Positions 22,343-30,950 of a stretch of DNA of 64,000 bases are shown here, piece after piece. This DNA comes from an uncultured Mesonia sp. (GTDB lineage Bacteria; Bacteroidota; Bacteroidia; Flavobacteriales; Flavobacteriaceae). The stretch lies in the NCBI GenBank assembly GCA_947499595.1, contig CANMOY010000005.1, positions 124,001-188,000 on the forward strand, given 5' to 3'. Position 1 is the first letter of the stretch, and each line of letters begins with the position of its first letter. The translations under genes and the position numbers were made by a program. The notes below the pieces were generated by a model. The model saw only the letters and a program-made list of their open reading frames with translations, ran no database searches and was not told the origin of the DNA.

Positions 22343-23671
22343 ATGATTAAAAAAATCAGCTTAACGGTGTGTTCGTTACTTTTGACTTTTGGAGCTTTTG
22401 CCCAACAAGTTGAATTTAGCCAGTACACCCTAGACAACGGTCTTGATGTAATCTTACATCAAGATAATACTGCTCCTGTTGTTACCGTGGCAGTAATGTA
22501 TCACGTAGGAGCTAAAGATGAGGAAGAAGGACGCTCAGGATTTGCACACTTTTTTGAACACCTACTTTTTGAAGGTACCGAAAATATTCCACGTGGCGAA
22601 TGGTTTAATATTGTAGCAGCCAACGGCGGTCGAAACAACGCAAACACCACGCAAGATAGAACTTATTACTACGAGACCTTCCCTTCAAACAATTTAGAAC
22701 TTGGGTTATGGATGGAGTCAGAACGCATGTTACACCCAGTTATCAACCAAATCGGCGTAGACACTCAAAACGAAGTGGTAAAAGAAGAGAAAAGATCGCG
22801 AATAGATAACGCTCCTTACGGTAAGATTCTTTATAACACTGGAATCTCACCTTATATGTTTGAAAAACATCCGTACAAAAATTCTGTTATCGGAACGATG
22901 GAAGATTTAGATGCCGCTCAATTAGATGAGTTTAAGGCATTTTTTGAAAAGTATTACGGACCCAATAATGCGACTTTAGTGGTAGCCGGTGATTTTGAAG
23001 AAGCTAACACTAAAAAATTAATCGAGCAATATTTTGGCCCAATTGAGGCTAAGCCAGAGGTTGAACGAGTAAATGTTAAAGAAGATCCTATTACTTCAAC
23101 TATTAAAGCAACCGAATATGATGATAACATCCAGATTCCTGCGAAACTTTATGTGTACAGAACACCTTCAATGAAAGATAGAGATGCTTATGTATTAGAC
23201 ATGATATCTTCTATTTTAACCGATGGTAAAAGTTCTAGAATGTATAAAAAAATGGTTGACGAAAATAAAGAAGCATTACAGGTATTAGCCTTTCCTAGAT
23301 CACAAGAAGATTATGGAACTTATGTGATGGGTGCTCTAGCAATGGGTGACACGCCACTTGAGCAGCTAGGAAAATCTATAGATGAGGAGATTGAAAAGCT
23401 ACAAAACGAATTAATCAGCGAAAAGGAGTATCAAAAGCTTCAAAATAAATTTGAAAATAGATTTGTAAACTCCAACAGCAACATTCAGGGTATTGCCTCT
23501 TCTTTAGCTACCTACCATACTTTATACGGCGACGTAGATCTAATCAATGAAGAAATTGACATCTATAGAAGTATAACACGCGAGGAAATAAGAGAAGTAG
23601 CTAAAAAGTACTTGAACAAAAATCAAAGACTTGATTTAGATTATTTACCAACACCAGAAGACGCTAAATAA
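22343..23671 (+). CDS. M16 family zinc metallopeptidase (catalytic subunit)
   Basis: The 442-residue product has a signal peptide (cleaved near GAFAQ), so it acts in the periplasm or is surface-bound. The inverted zinc motif HxxEH is intact (FAHFFEHLLFEGT), with the distal Glu in the following helix (NEVVKEEKRSRID). The size is that of one two-domain half of an M16 peptidase. The next gene, 7 nt downstream, encodes an HxxEH-less partner, as in heterodimeric M16B proteases. Substrates are unknown. Confidence 0.93.
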   Translation: MIKKISLTVCSLLLTFGAFAQQVEFSQYTLDNGLDVILHQDNTAPVVTVAVMYHVGAKDEEEGRSGFAHFFEHLLFEGTENIPRGEWFNIVAANGGRNNANTTQDRTYYYETFPSNNLELGLWMESERMLHPVINQIGVDTQNEVVKEEKRSRIDNAPYGKILYNTGISPYMFEKHPYKNSVIGTMEDLDAAQLDEFKAFFEKYYGPNNATLVVAGDFEEANTKKLIEQYFGPIEAKPEVERVNVKEDPITSTIKATEYDDNIQIPAKLYVYRTPSMKDRDAYVLDMISSILTDGKSSRMYKKMVDENKEALQVLAFPRSQEDYGTYVMGALAMGDTPLEQLGKSIDEEIEKLQNELISEKEYQKLQNKFENRFVNSNSNIQGIASSLATYHTLYGDVDLINEEIDIYRSITREEIREVAKKYLNKNQRLDLDYLPTPEDAK

Positions 23672-23678
23672 AAACAAC

Positions 23679-25748
23679 ATGAATAAATTTAAAATATTTA
23701 CCATTCTATTTCTATGTGTTTCTCTCTTTGGAGCACACGCACAAATAGATCGATCTAAACAACCACAGCCCGGGCCAGCCCCAAAAATCAACTTAGGACA
23801 ACCAGATACTTTTACGCTTAAAAATGGCCTTAAGGTATTGGTGGTTGAAAACCACAAGTTGCCACGGGTAAGCGCCACATTAATCATAGACAATAAGCCG
23901 CATTCAGAAGGCAACAAAGAAGGCGTTAAAGCCCTTTTTAGTGCACTTATGGGTACTGGTACCCAAAACACTAGCAAAGACGCGTTCAATGAGCGTATTG
24001 ACTTTTTAGGAGCTAGAGTAGGATACGGAACTTCTAGCGCTAGCGCTGCCTCATTATCTAAATTCTTCCCAGAAGTATTTGGGCTTATGGCAGAGGGTTT
24101 ACTTATGCCAAAATTCACCCAAGAAGAATTTGATTCTGAAAAAGCAAAATTAATCGAAGGTATAAAATCTAGTGCCAAGAGCGCTGGAGCTATTGCTAGC
24201 AACGTTTCTTCTGCTCTAGTATACGGTAAAAATCACCCTTACGGGGAATTTGCCACAGAGGAGTCTGTAGAAAACGTAAGTTTAAAGGATGTAAAGAAAT
24301 ATTACCAAAATTACATATCTCCGAAAAATGCATACTTGGTGGTTGTAGGTGATATCAAAACCAAAGAAGTTAAGAAGTTAGTTAAGAAGAATTTCAAATC
24401 TTGGCAGGCAGACACACCTCCAGCGGCAGCGCTTCCTAATTTACCTACAGTACAATACACTCAAGTTAACTTTATAGATGTACCCAATGCCGTTCAAAGT
24501 GAGTTGCGTATACAGAATGCTATTGACTTAAAAATGGCAGATGAAGATTATTTCCCTGTCTTATTAGCCAACCAAATTTTAGGAGGTGCATTTGGAAGTT
24601 ACTTGAACATGAACTTACGTGAAGAACACGGTTGGACATACGGAGCCAGAACAAGTACAGGTTCAGACAAGTATGCAAGCCGTTTTGTAGCATCAACCAG
24701 CGTAAGAAATGCAGTTACCGATAGTGCTATTGTAGAATCGTTTAAAGAATTTAACCGCATAAAAACAGAACCGGTTTCTTTTGAGGATTTAAATAATGCT
24801 AAAAGTCAATTTGCAGGAGATTTTGTAATGCGCTTAGAAAGTCCTTCAACCGTTGCTAATTATGCACTAAATATCGAAACTAACGATTTACCTGAAAATT
24901 TCTACGTGACTTTTTTAGAAAAAATCAATGCAGTAACCCCAGAAGATATTTTACGTGTTGCTAACAAATACTACAAAACAGATAAAATGCAAATTGTAGT
25001 AGCTGGTAAAGGTTCAGAAATTTTAGAAAATTTAGAGAACATTCACTTAAATGGTAAAAAAGTTCCAGTATTTTACTTTGACAAAGAAGGTAATAAGGTA
25101 GATCGCCCTGTTTACAAAATAGCGCTTCCAGAAGGTGTAAACGTTGAAACTGTTTACAACGACTATCTAAAAGCTATTGGTGGAAAAGAAAAACTTAAGG
25201 GTGTTAAAAGCCTAGCCATGGAAGGCGAAGGAAAAATTCAAGGGATGACACTTAACTTTAACATCAAAAGCACCCAGAAAGGTGAATATGCTAGAGTGGT
25301 AAGTATGAATGGAATGACAATGAGTAAAGAAGTTTTTGATGGTGAAACTGGATACGTGATGGCTCAGGGTCAAAAAATCGACTTTACCCCAGAACAAATC
25401 AAGGATGCCAAAAAATCTGGTGGATTATTTCCTGAATTAAACGTACCTGCCGATGCCAAATTAACAGGTATTGAAATGGTTGACGGTAAAAAAGCTTACG
25501 TGGTTCAAACTACCGAAAACACACAGGATTTTTACAGTGTAGATACTGGCCTTAAAATCCAGTCGGTTACTACCGCAGAACAAATGGGACAAACCGTTAG
25601 CAATACAGTTGGTTACGGAAACTACAAAGAGGTAAATGGAGTTAAAATTCCACACTCAATGACAATGAGCATGGGACCTCAAAATTTGGATATTAACATG
25701 AAAAATGTTACTATTAATAAAGGAGTAAGCAGTAAGGATTTCGAATAA
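23679..25748 (+). CDS. Inactive M16 subunit fused to a LolA-like domain
   Basis: The 689-residue product has a signal peptide (cleaved near GAHAQ) and two M16 domains over about 40-480, but the HxxEH position reads ALFSALMGTGT, so zinc cannot bind. It retains the partner signature with the conserved Arg/Tyr-type ending in HGWTYGARTS. Residues about 485-689 form an extra beta-rich domain (EGKIQGMTLNFNIKST, VDGKKAYVV) resembling LolA/LolB-like or DUF outer-membrane carrier folds. It is coupled to the catalytic subunit upstream and is followed by a terminator. Confidence 0.88.
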   Translation: MNKFKIFTILFLCVSLFGAHAQIDRSKQPQPGPAPKINLGQPDTFTLKNGLKVLVVENHKLPRVSATLIIDNKPHSEGNKEGVKALFSALMGTGTQNTSKDAFNERIDFLGARVGYGTSSASAASLSKFFPEVFGLMAEGLLMPKFTQEEFDSEKAKLIEGIKSSAKSAGAIASNVSSALVYGKNHPYGEFATEESVENVSLKDVKKYYQNYISPKNAYLVVVGDIKTKEVKKLVKKNFKSWQADTPPAAALPNLPTVQYTQVNFIDVPNAVQSELRIQNAIDLKMADEDYFPVLLANQILGGAFGSYLNMNLREEHGWTYGARTSTGSDKYASRFVASTSVRNAVTDSAIVESFKEFNRIKTEPVSFEDLNNAKSQFAGDFVMRLESPSTVANYALNIETNDLPENFYVTFLEKINAVTPEDILRVANKYYKTDKMQIVVAGKGSEILENLENIHLNGKKVPVFYFDKEGNKVDRPVYKIALPEGVNVETVYNDYLKAIGGKEKLKGVKSLAMEGEGKIQGMTLNFNIKSTQKGEYARVVSMNGMTMSKEVFDGETGYVMAQGQKIDFTPEQIKDAKKSGGLFPELNVPADAKLTGIEMVDGKKAYVVQTTENTQDFYSVDTGLKIQSVTTAEQMGQTVSNTVGYGNYKEVNGVKIPHSMTMSMGPQNLDINMKNVTINKGVSSKDFE

Positions 25749-25768
25749 TCTAAATGCGATAAATCTTT

Positions 25769-25804
25769 AAAAGGTCTGGTTTTCAAAAAAGAACCAGACC
25801 TTTT
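25769..25804. terminator. Bidirectional terminator between the M16 pair and the EamA gene
   Basis: A 13-bp stem, AAAAGGTCTGGTT / AACCAGACCTTTT (25769-25781 with 25792-25804), followed by further Ts. Confidence 0.9.
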
Positions 25805-25805
25805 T

Positions 25806-26720
25806 TTATGTATTGATTTGTTTGGCTTGCTTATAAGATTTTCTAGTTTTTCTTTTGTTAGCGTAAAACACTCCAATTAGCACCACAAAACCGCCAAAAG
25901 CTTGCATCCAACTAAATTTTTCACCATCTAAAAAACCCCAAAATAAAGCCACTACAGGAATTAAATAAGTAACCGATGTTGTAAAAACCGGACTAGAAAG
26001 CTGCACCAATCTATTGAATAATATTTTAGCAATACCAGTGCCTACAATCGCTAAAATCGCGATATAACCCATAGATTCATATACAATGGGATCATTAAGC
26101 AATCTAGTTGTAAAAAATCCGCTGAAAAGCAAATAAAAAAGCGCCGGAAAAAACAAAACTATAAAACAACCCACTGTGATGCTTAAAGCGGATATATCCT
26201 GGAGATAGGTTTTGATAATATGAACATTAAAAGCATACATCGTGGTGGCAATCAAAGGCAACAAAGTGAACCAATAATTCTGATCTTGATTAGTAGTTGC
26301 GCCATTACCGATGAGTATTATACTACCTATTAAGCCTATTATTACCCCTATCGTCTGCTTTTTACTGGCTTTTTGAGCAAAGAATAAACTTCCCACAATT
26401 ATTGCTAAAATAGGAACCGTTGAGTTAAGAATAGATACCACAGCACTATCTACCTCTAATTCGGCAAAAGCGAATAAATAAGCAGGAAAAAAACTTCCAA
26501 GAAATGCCGATAGAATAATATAACGCCAGGAAGCCTTTGGAATTTTTTTAAGACTTCTAGCACCAATAATCATTAAAAATAAAGCCGCTAAACAAATGCG
26601 TAACGACCCCAATTGTAACGGTGTTAAACCAACCAAACCTTTTTTTATAAGTATGAAAGAACTTCCCCACACCAAGGAAAGGGCGAATAAGTAAACCCAT
26701 TTAAGCACCGATTGCTGCAT
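25806..26720 (-). CDS. EamA/DMT family transporter
   Basis: This is an inner-membrane protein of about 304 residues with ten predicted TM helices in two EamA repeats. Repeat 1 starts LSLVWGSSFILIKKGL and contains PLQLGSLRICLAALFL. Repeat 2 ends VALFWGFLDGEKFSWMQAFG, which is typical of the family. The C-terminus is strongly basic. DMT exporters remove amino acids or metabolites, and the substrate cannot be told from sequence. The ATG at 26720 is preferred over a TTG five codons upstream that lies within an A/T hairpin. Confidence 0.9.
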   Translation of the reverse strand: MQQSVLKWVYLFALSLVWGSSFILIKKGLVGLTPLQLGSLRICLAALFLMIIGARSLKKIPKASWRYIILSAFLGSFFPAYLFAFAELEVDSAVVSILNSTVPILAIIVGSLFFAQKASKKQTIGVIIGLIGSIILIGNGATTNQDQNYWFTLLPLIATTMYAFNVHIIKTYLQDISALSITVGCFIVLFFPALFYLLFSGFFTTRLLNDPIVYESMGYIAILAIVGTGIAKILFNRLVQLSSPVFTTSVTYLIPVVALFWGFLDGEKFSWMQAFGGFVVLIGVFYANKRKTRKSYKQAKQINT

Positions 26721-26767
26721 TTCTTTTTTTTGCAAAAGAAAGCAAAAAAAATTACATCAGAGATAAA

Positions 26768-27346
26768 TTAACGCCATTGTAATGACTCAAGCAAACGCTT
26801 CATATCTGTTTTAAGATAAGCGGCTGCTGGTTGAATGCTATCAAAATTAGGTTTTGTTTTAAAGTAAAGTGAACCAGTTAGGAAGTGATTTACACTATCG
26901 GTTACATAAAATTGAGCTTGAGAGGCGGCATCTCCCTTTACTTCATAAAAAGTACCATATACTTTTCTTTTATTATTTACATAGGTATCTCCCTCAATTT
27001 CATCTGCCTTAATTGTATGCTCTAAAGGAAGACGCTGAGCATCGACTAACAAATCCCTTAAATTGTCCTTATTTACTGGCCTGTAACTTAAAAATAAAGT
27101 AGCATTTAAAGTAGGATATTCTATGTTGTACCAACAGTTTTGCTTTGCTTTTGCTGGTTGAATCTTGGCTATTTGATTTATTTCAAAAGCGTAAGGGCAA
27201 GCTAAAAATTCACGCATACTATAGGTTGGTTCTGGGTAATTAAGTGCCAAGTAACCACCGGGTTTAGGAGTGGTTGTTTCTTCACAAGAAAATAAAAGAA
27301 ATACAACAACCGCTACGTATTTTAAAATTTTTAGGTTCCTATACAT
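26768..27346 (-). CDS. gldD: Gliding motility lipoprotein GldD
   Basis: GldD is an essential lipoprotein of Flavobacteriia gliding and T9SS function. The 192 residues have a lipoprotein leader (lipobox LFSC, then EETTTPKPGGY) and the family features GGYLALNYPEP, CPYAFEIN and CWYNIEYPTLNATLFLSY. It overlaps gldE by 16 bp, the arrangement known from gliding flavobacteria, where gldD and gldE products work together. It is the last gene of the mutY-ssb-gldE-gldD cluster. Confidence 0.95.
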   Translation of the reverse strand: MYRNLKILKYVAVVVFLLFSCEETTTPKPGGYLALNYPEPTYSMREFLACPYAFEINQIAKIQPAKAKQNCWYNIEYPTLNATLFLSYRPVNKDNLRDLLVDAQRLPLEHTIKADEIEGDTYVNNKRKVYGTFYEVKGDAASQAQFYVTDSVNHFLTGSLYFKTKPNFDSIQPAAAYLKTDMKRLLESLQWR

Positions 27347-28647
27347 AATTTCACCTGTTTAATTCTTTTTTTATCTACAATTTCAACAATAAAAGTAAGG
27401 TGCCCAATTTCTATTTTGGTGTTGCGCTTGGGAAACTCTCCCGATATTTCAAGTAAAAAACCAGCTAAAGTTTCTGCCTCACCTTTTTTTTGTTCAATTA
27501 GCTCTACCTCATCAAGGTCAACTATTTTATAAAAATCTTTTAAGGTAGTTTTACCTTCGAAAACATAAGTATTTTCGTCTAATTTAGAATAAATTAAATC
27601 TTCGTCATCAAATTCATCGCTAATATCGCCCACGATTTCCTCAATGATATCTTCAAGAGATATAATTCCACTCGTTCCACCATATTCGTCTACAACAATG
27701 GCGAGGTGATTTTTCTTCTGTTTAAAATCATTCAATAAATCATCTAGTTTTTTATTTTCTGGAACAAAAAAAGCTTCGCGTATTAGGTTTTGCCATTTAA
27801 AGTCTCGCTCCTCTAAAAAAGGTAACAAGTCCTTAATGTAAAGAATACCTAAAATTTGGTCTATATTATCTTCGTATACCGGTATCCTCGAGTAGCCATT
27901 TTCGATAATCTCATCAACCACCTCTTTGAAAGATTGCTCTTTATTAAGCGCAAAAACATCCATCCTATTTTTCATTACCTGCTTGGCTACGGTATTACCG
28001 AATGAGACAATACCTTGTAAGATTTTTTGCTCCTCTTGGGTAGTATCCTCTGCATTGGTTAACTCTAAAGCTTGAGATAATTGATCAACGCTTAAGCTAG
28101 ACTTTTGCTTCCCTAAACGTTCATGAATCCGTAAAGTAACAAAACGCATGGGCATACTAAATACCAAAAAGAGCTTATCTAGGAACGCTAAAGGATAGGC
28201 CATAAACAATGAAAACTGTAAACGATTACGATTAGCATATATTTTAGGAAGGATTTCGCCAAACAAGAGAATTAAAAAAGTTACCACTACCACTTCAACC
28301 AGAAAACGTAAATTAAGTCCTAGTATACTTGTGTTTAACTGATGTAATAATTGCTCTCCCAATTGATCAAAAAGCAATACAATAGCAATGTTTACAAAAT
28401 TATTGGCAACCAAAATAGTAGCTAATAACCGCTTGGGTCTGTCTAATAATCGTATTAATATTTGCTGTTTTGCCGGAATTGATCCCTGATCTACCTCAAA
28501 ATCTGAAGGCTTTAAAGAAAACAAAGCAACTTCGGAACCAGATATTAAGGCCGAAAAAATTAACAGAACAAAAAGCCCAAAAATACCCAAGGCTTCAAAA
28601 TATCCTAAACTATAAAAAAGCAACAAACTGGAAGGGTCGGGGTCCAA
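27331..28647 (-). CDS. gldE: Gliding motility protein GldE (CNNM/CorC-like)
   Basis: The 438-residue inner-membrane protein has an N-terminal DUF21/CNNM transmembrane domain (about 20-200, IFSALISGSEVALFSL, LLFGEILPKIYANRNR), a CBS pair (about 205-330, VMKNRMDVFAL, YSRIPVYEDNIDQILGILY) and a C-terminal CorC/HlyC domain (about 345-430). In F. johnsoniae GldE can partly replace GldD when overexpressed. Position between ssb and gldD gives the specific name; without context it would be a generic hemolysin-type protein. Confidence 0.95.
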   Translation of the reverse strand: MDPDPSSLLLFYSLGYFEALGIFGLFVLLIFSALISGSEVALFSLKPSDFEVDQGSIPAKQQILIRLLDRPKRLLATILVANNFVNIAIVLLFDQLGEQLLHQLNTSILGLNLRFLVEVVVVTFLILLFGEILPKIYANRNRLQFSLFMAYPLAFLDKLFLVFSMPMRFVTLRIHERLGKQKSSLSVDQLSQALELTNAEDTTQEEQKILQGIVSFGNTVAKQVMKNRMDVFALNKEQSFKEVVDEIIENGYSRIPVYEDNIDQILGILYIKDLLPFLEERDFKWQNLIREAFFVPENKKLDDLLNDFKQKKNHLAIVVDEYGGTSGIISLEDIIEEIVGDISDEFDDEDLIYSKLDENTYVFEGKTTLKDFYKIVDLDEVELIEQKKGEAETLAGFLLEISGEFPKRNTKIEIGHLTFIVEIVDKKRIKQVKLCIGT

Positions 28648-28673
28648 GTCTTAAAAGATTAATTAAACAAGAA

Positions 28674-29138
28674 TTAAAATGGCAAGTCATCGTGGTCTTC
28701 GGTATCTACCGATCCAGCTTGGCTTGTGTTGGGGTTTGGCGTCTGCGGTTTGGCCTCATTTGCCGCACCTAAACTAGCATCTTGGTTTTGATTACTCGCC
28801 GATTTGGGTGTAAGAAAAGTGAAATCTGTGCATTGTACCTCTGTACTATACCGCTCTTGGTTCTTATCATCTACCCATTTTCGGGTTTTAATTCTACCTT
28901 CTATATAAACTTTATCTCCTTTTTTAAGGTATTTCTCACAAATTTCGGCTCCTTTATTACGCACCACAATATTATGCCACTCTGTATTGCTTACTCGCTC
29001 ACCAGTTGACTTATTTAGGTATTCTTCATTGGTAGCTAAAGGGAATCTACCTATGCAGCCACCCCCTTCAAAATAGTGCATCTTCACTTCATCTCCTGTA
29101 TGCCCTATAAGCATTACTTTATTTAAGGTTCCTGACAT
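28674..29138 (-). CDS. ssb: Single-stranded DNA-binding protein
   Basis: SSB coats ssDNA in replication and repair and recruits partners through its acidic tip. The 154 residues comprise an OB fold (about 1-110, MSGTLNKVMLIGHTGDEV, EWHNIVVRNKGAEICEKYL, KGDKVYIEGRI), a Pro/Asn/Gln-rich linker and the tip EDHDDLPF. It lies between mutY and gldE on one strand, the order conserved in flavobacteria. Confidence 0.98.
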   Translation of the reverse strand: MSGTLNKVMLIGHTGDEVKMHYFEGGGCIGRFPLATNEEYLNKSTGERVSNTEWHNIVVRNKGAEICEKYLKKGDKVYIEGRIKTRKWVDDKNQERYSTEVQCTDFTFLTPKSASNQNQDASLGAANEAKPQTPNPNTSQAGSVDTEDHDDLPF

Positions 29139-29178
29139 AGTTTTATTAATTGATTATAGTAGTAAATGTAAAAAAAAA

Positions 29179-30246
29179 CTACGAGTTGAAAAAATCGCTC
29201 GCTCCAATAAATCTTTCAATTACCACTGGAACTGCAAAGGTATGAATGTTTTGGACAATATGGTACTTTTTTGATAGCGATGCAAATGCAGAATAGTCTG
29301 TAACCATACCAATGTAAAATTGAATAAATAACTTACGATGTGATAATAAATGTTTTACCGGCTTTGGATAAAAAGCGGTTAATTCTACATTTTGATTTTC
29401 TAGCGACTTCAGCCTAATAGTTTCATTTAGTCCCTCAGAAACGCCATTAGCAAATTCACTTTCTAGTCTAGGGAATTCAAATAAATTACGCCAAATACCT
29501 TTCTGAGTTCTTTGCTTCATAAAAGTATTGCCATTATTGTCTACCAACACCAAATAATTTATGTGTTCTTCTTTAACTTTAACCTTCTTCTTTTTCCGAG
29601 GTAAGTCTCCAATCATTTGATTTTGATAGGCCACACACTTTTGCATAAACGGGCAAACATTACACAAGGGTGCCTTAGGCGTACACTGCAAAGCCCCAAA
29701 TTCCATAATGGCCTGATTGTATAAATCTGGTTTTTCACTGTCGAGTAATTTTTGAGCTAAATCTTTGAAAATCCTTTTCCCGGCGGGAGTATCAATTTCG
29801 TCATTTACTCCAAAAACCCTGCTCAGCACTCTAAAGACATTTCCGTCTAGAACGGCGACAGGCTCACGAAAGCAAAATGAAGCTATAGCATGAGCCGTAT
29901 ATTCTCCCACGCCTTTAAGTTTTTTTAATTCTTTAGCCGTTTGCGGAAAAATCCCATTTTTTTCCTGCGCAATATATTGTGCTGTTGCGTGTAGGTTTCT
30001 AGCCCGCGAATAATATCCCAAGCCTTGCCAGAGCTTTAAAACCTCATCTTCTTTCGCCTCTGCCAAGTCGAAAACTGTGGGAAATCGCTCTAAGAACTGC
30101 AAGTAATACGGCATGCCTTGCACTACACGGGTTTGCTGCAACACAATCTCGCTTAACCATATTTTATAAGGATCTTGAGTAGCTCTCCAGGGGAGATCAC
30201 GTAGATTAATTGAATACCAGTCAATTAATTTTTCAGAAAACAGCAT
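29179..30246 (-). CDS. mutY: A/G-specific adenine glycosylase MutY
   Basis: MutY removes adenine mispaired with 8-oxoguanine. About 355 residues include the catalytic Glu in EIVLQQTRV, the HhH-Asp motif GVGEYTAHAIASF with AVLDGNVFRV, and the [4Fe-4S] loop C-x6-C-x2-C-x5-C (CTPKAPLCNVCPFMQKC). A C-terminal NUDIX-like 8-oxoG recognition domain follows (about 230-350). I use ATG at 30246 because the -7 element (30265-30272) would place the transcription start downstream of an earlier ATG at 30267. Confidence 0.97.
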   Translation of the reverse strand: MLFSEKLIDWYSINLRDLPWRATQDPYKIWLSEIVLQQTRVVQGMPYYLQFLERFPTVFDLAEAKEDEVLKLWQGLGYYSRARNLHATAQYIAQEKNGIFPQTAKELKKLKGVGEYTAHAIASFCFREPVAVLDGNVFRVLSRVFGVNDEIDTPAGKRIFKDLAQKLLDSEKPDLYNQAIMEFGALQCTPKAPLCNVCPFMQKCVAYQNQMIGDLPRKKKKVKVKEEHINYLVLVDNNGNTFMKQRTQKGIWRNLFEFPRLESEFANGVSEGLNETIRLKSLENQNVELTAFYPKPVKHLLSHRKLFIQFYIGMVTDYSAFASLSKKYHIVQNIHTFAVPVVIERFIGASDFFNS

Positions 30247-30264
30247 AGACAAAATTTGAATGTA

Positions 30265-30272
30265 CAAATTTA
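30265..30272 (-). promoter_or_regulatory. -7 promoter element for mutY
   Basis: TAAATTTG on the minus strand, exact TAnnTTTG, 18 nt before the ATG at 30246. It helps decide the mutY start. Confidence 0.5.
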
Positions 30273-30308
30273 ATAGAATAGATTGAAAACTAAATAACGA
30301 TTTAATGC

Positions 30309-30340
30309 TTGACTTATTGATAATTAAATTAGTATATTTG
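30309..30340 (+). promoter_or_regulatory. Promoter for the HU gene (-33 TTG, -7 TATATTTG)
   Basis: TTG at 30309-30311 and TATATTTG at 30333-30340 are separated by 21 nt, close to the Bacteroidota sigma-A consensus spacing. Confidence 0.65.
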
Positions 30341-30382
30341 CATCCTCGAAAATATTAACCCATATTTTAAAATAACTTAACG

Positions 30383-30673
30383 ATGACGAAAGCAGATCTT
30401 GTAGCGAATATTTCAGATAAATTAGGTATGGAAAAGGCGGACGTACAAGCGACTATTGAAACTTTTATGCAAGAGGTAAAAGAGTCTTTAGAGAACGGTG
30501 ACAATGTATATCTAAGAGGCTTTGGTAGCTTTATCATAAAAACAAGAGCAGAAAAGACAGGGAGAAATATATCTAAGAATACAACTATAAAAATTCCTGC
30601 ACACAATATACCTGCATTTAAACCTGCAAAAGTATTTGTAGAAGGTGTAAAAACCAATGTAGAAGTAAAGTAA
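30383..30673 (+). CDS. hup: HU/IHF family DNA-binding protein
   Basis: HU bends and compacts DNA as a dimer. The 96 residues match the family: N-terminal helices (MTKADLVANISDKLGM), the turn NVYLRGFGSFIIKTR and the DNA-contacting arm (GRNISKNTTIKIPAHNIPAF) containing the intercalating Pro. It lies upstream of the 30-codon basic gene and rng, on the opposite strand from mutY. Confidence 0.97.
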   Translation: MTKADLVANISDKLGMEKADVQATIETFMQEVKESLENGDNVYLRGFGSFIIKTRAEKTGRNISKNTTIKIPAHNIPAFKPAKVFVEGVKTNVEVK

Positions 30674-30707
30674 CGAAAATCATTTATTAATCTAAAAACA
30701 TATTTTT

Positions 30708-30800
30708 ATGCCAAGTGGTAAAAAAAGAAAAAGACATAAGGTAGCGACGCACAAGCGTAAGAAGAGAAGAAGAGCTAACCGTCATAAGAAAAAGAAGTAG
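30708..30800 (+). CDS. Very small, extremely basic protein (30 aa), possibly ribosome-associated
   Basis: ATG at 30708 and TAG at 30798-30800 give a 30-residue peptide starting MPSGKKRKRHKVATHKRKK in which about two thirds of the residues are Lys, Arg or His. The composition resembles Thx-type small ribosomal proteins. From memory, near-identical short ORFs lie between the HU and rng genes in many flavobacteria, which fits a real conserved gene. It has its own terminator right at the stop codon. Standard gene finders tend to miss it. Confidence 0.8.
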   Translation: MPSGKKRKRHKVATHKRKKRRRANRHKKKK

Positions 30801-30818
30801 TTTAGTACTACTTCTTTT
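30790..30818 (+). terminator. Terminator at the end of the 30-aa basic gene
   Basis: AAAAGAAGTAGT / ACTACTTCTTTT stem (30790-30801 with 30807-30818), loop TTAGT, ending in Ts. The stop codon TAG lies inside the left arm. Confidence 0.75.
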
Positions 30819-30950
30819 TGTTCAAACGTTCATTGACAAAGAAGCCTTTAAAAAAAGGTTTCAATTTATTTATTTACATAACCTGTGAGTAAAATTGTTT
30901 AATCCATCTGTATATTTATATACGGATAATAAATCTATTAAGCTGGAATT

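Noticed and set aside
23645-24202. 185-codon minus-strand frame over the M16B gene
   Set aside because: It is antisense to an intact coding frame and has no domain of its own; the length reflects codon bias of the true gene.
26724-26751. A/T hairpin TTTTTTTTGC / GCAAAAAAAA between gldD and the EamA gene
   Set aside because: It is almost all A/T pairs with no clear T-tract role, so it is not a confident terminator.
30841-30863. Weak hairpin GAAGCCTTT / AAAGGTTTC upstream of rng
   Set aside because: It has a wobble pair and an A-rich loop and lies after a stronger terminator, so it probably has no function.
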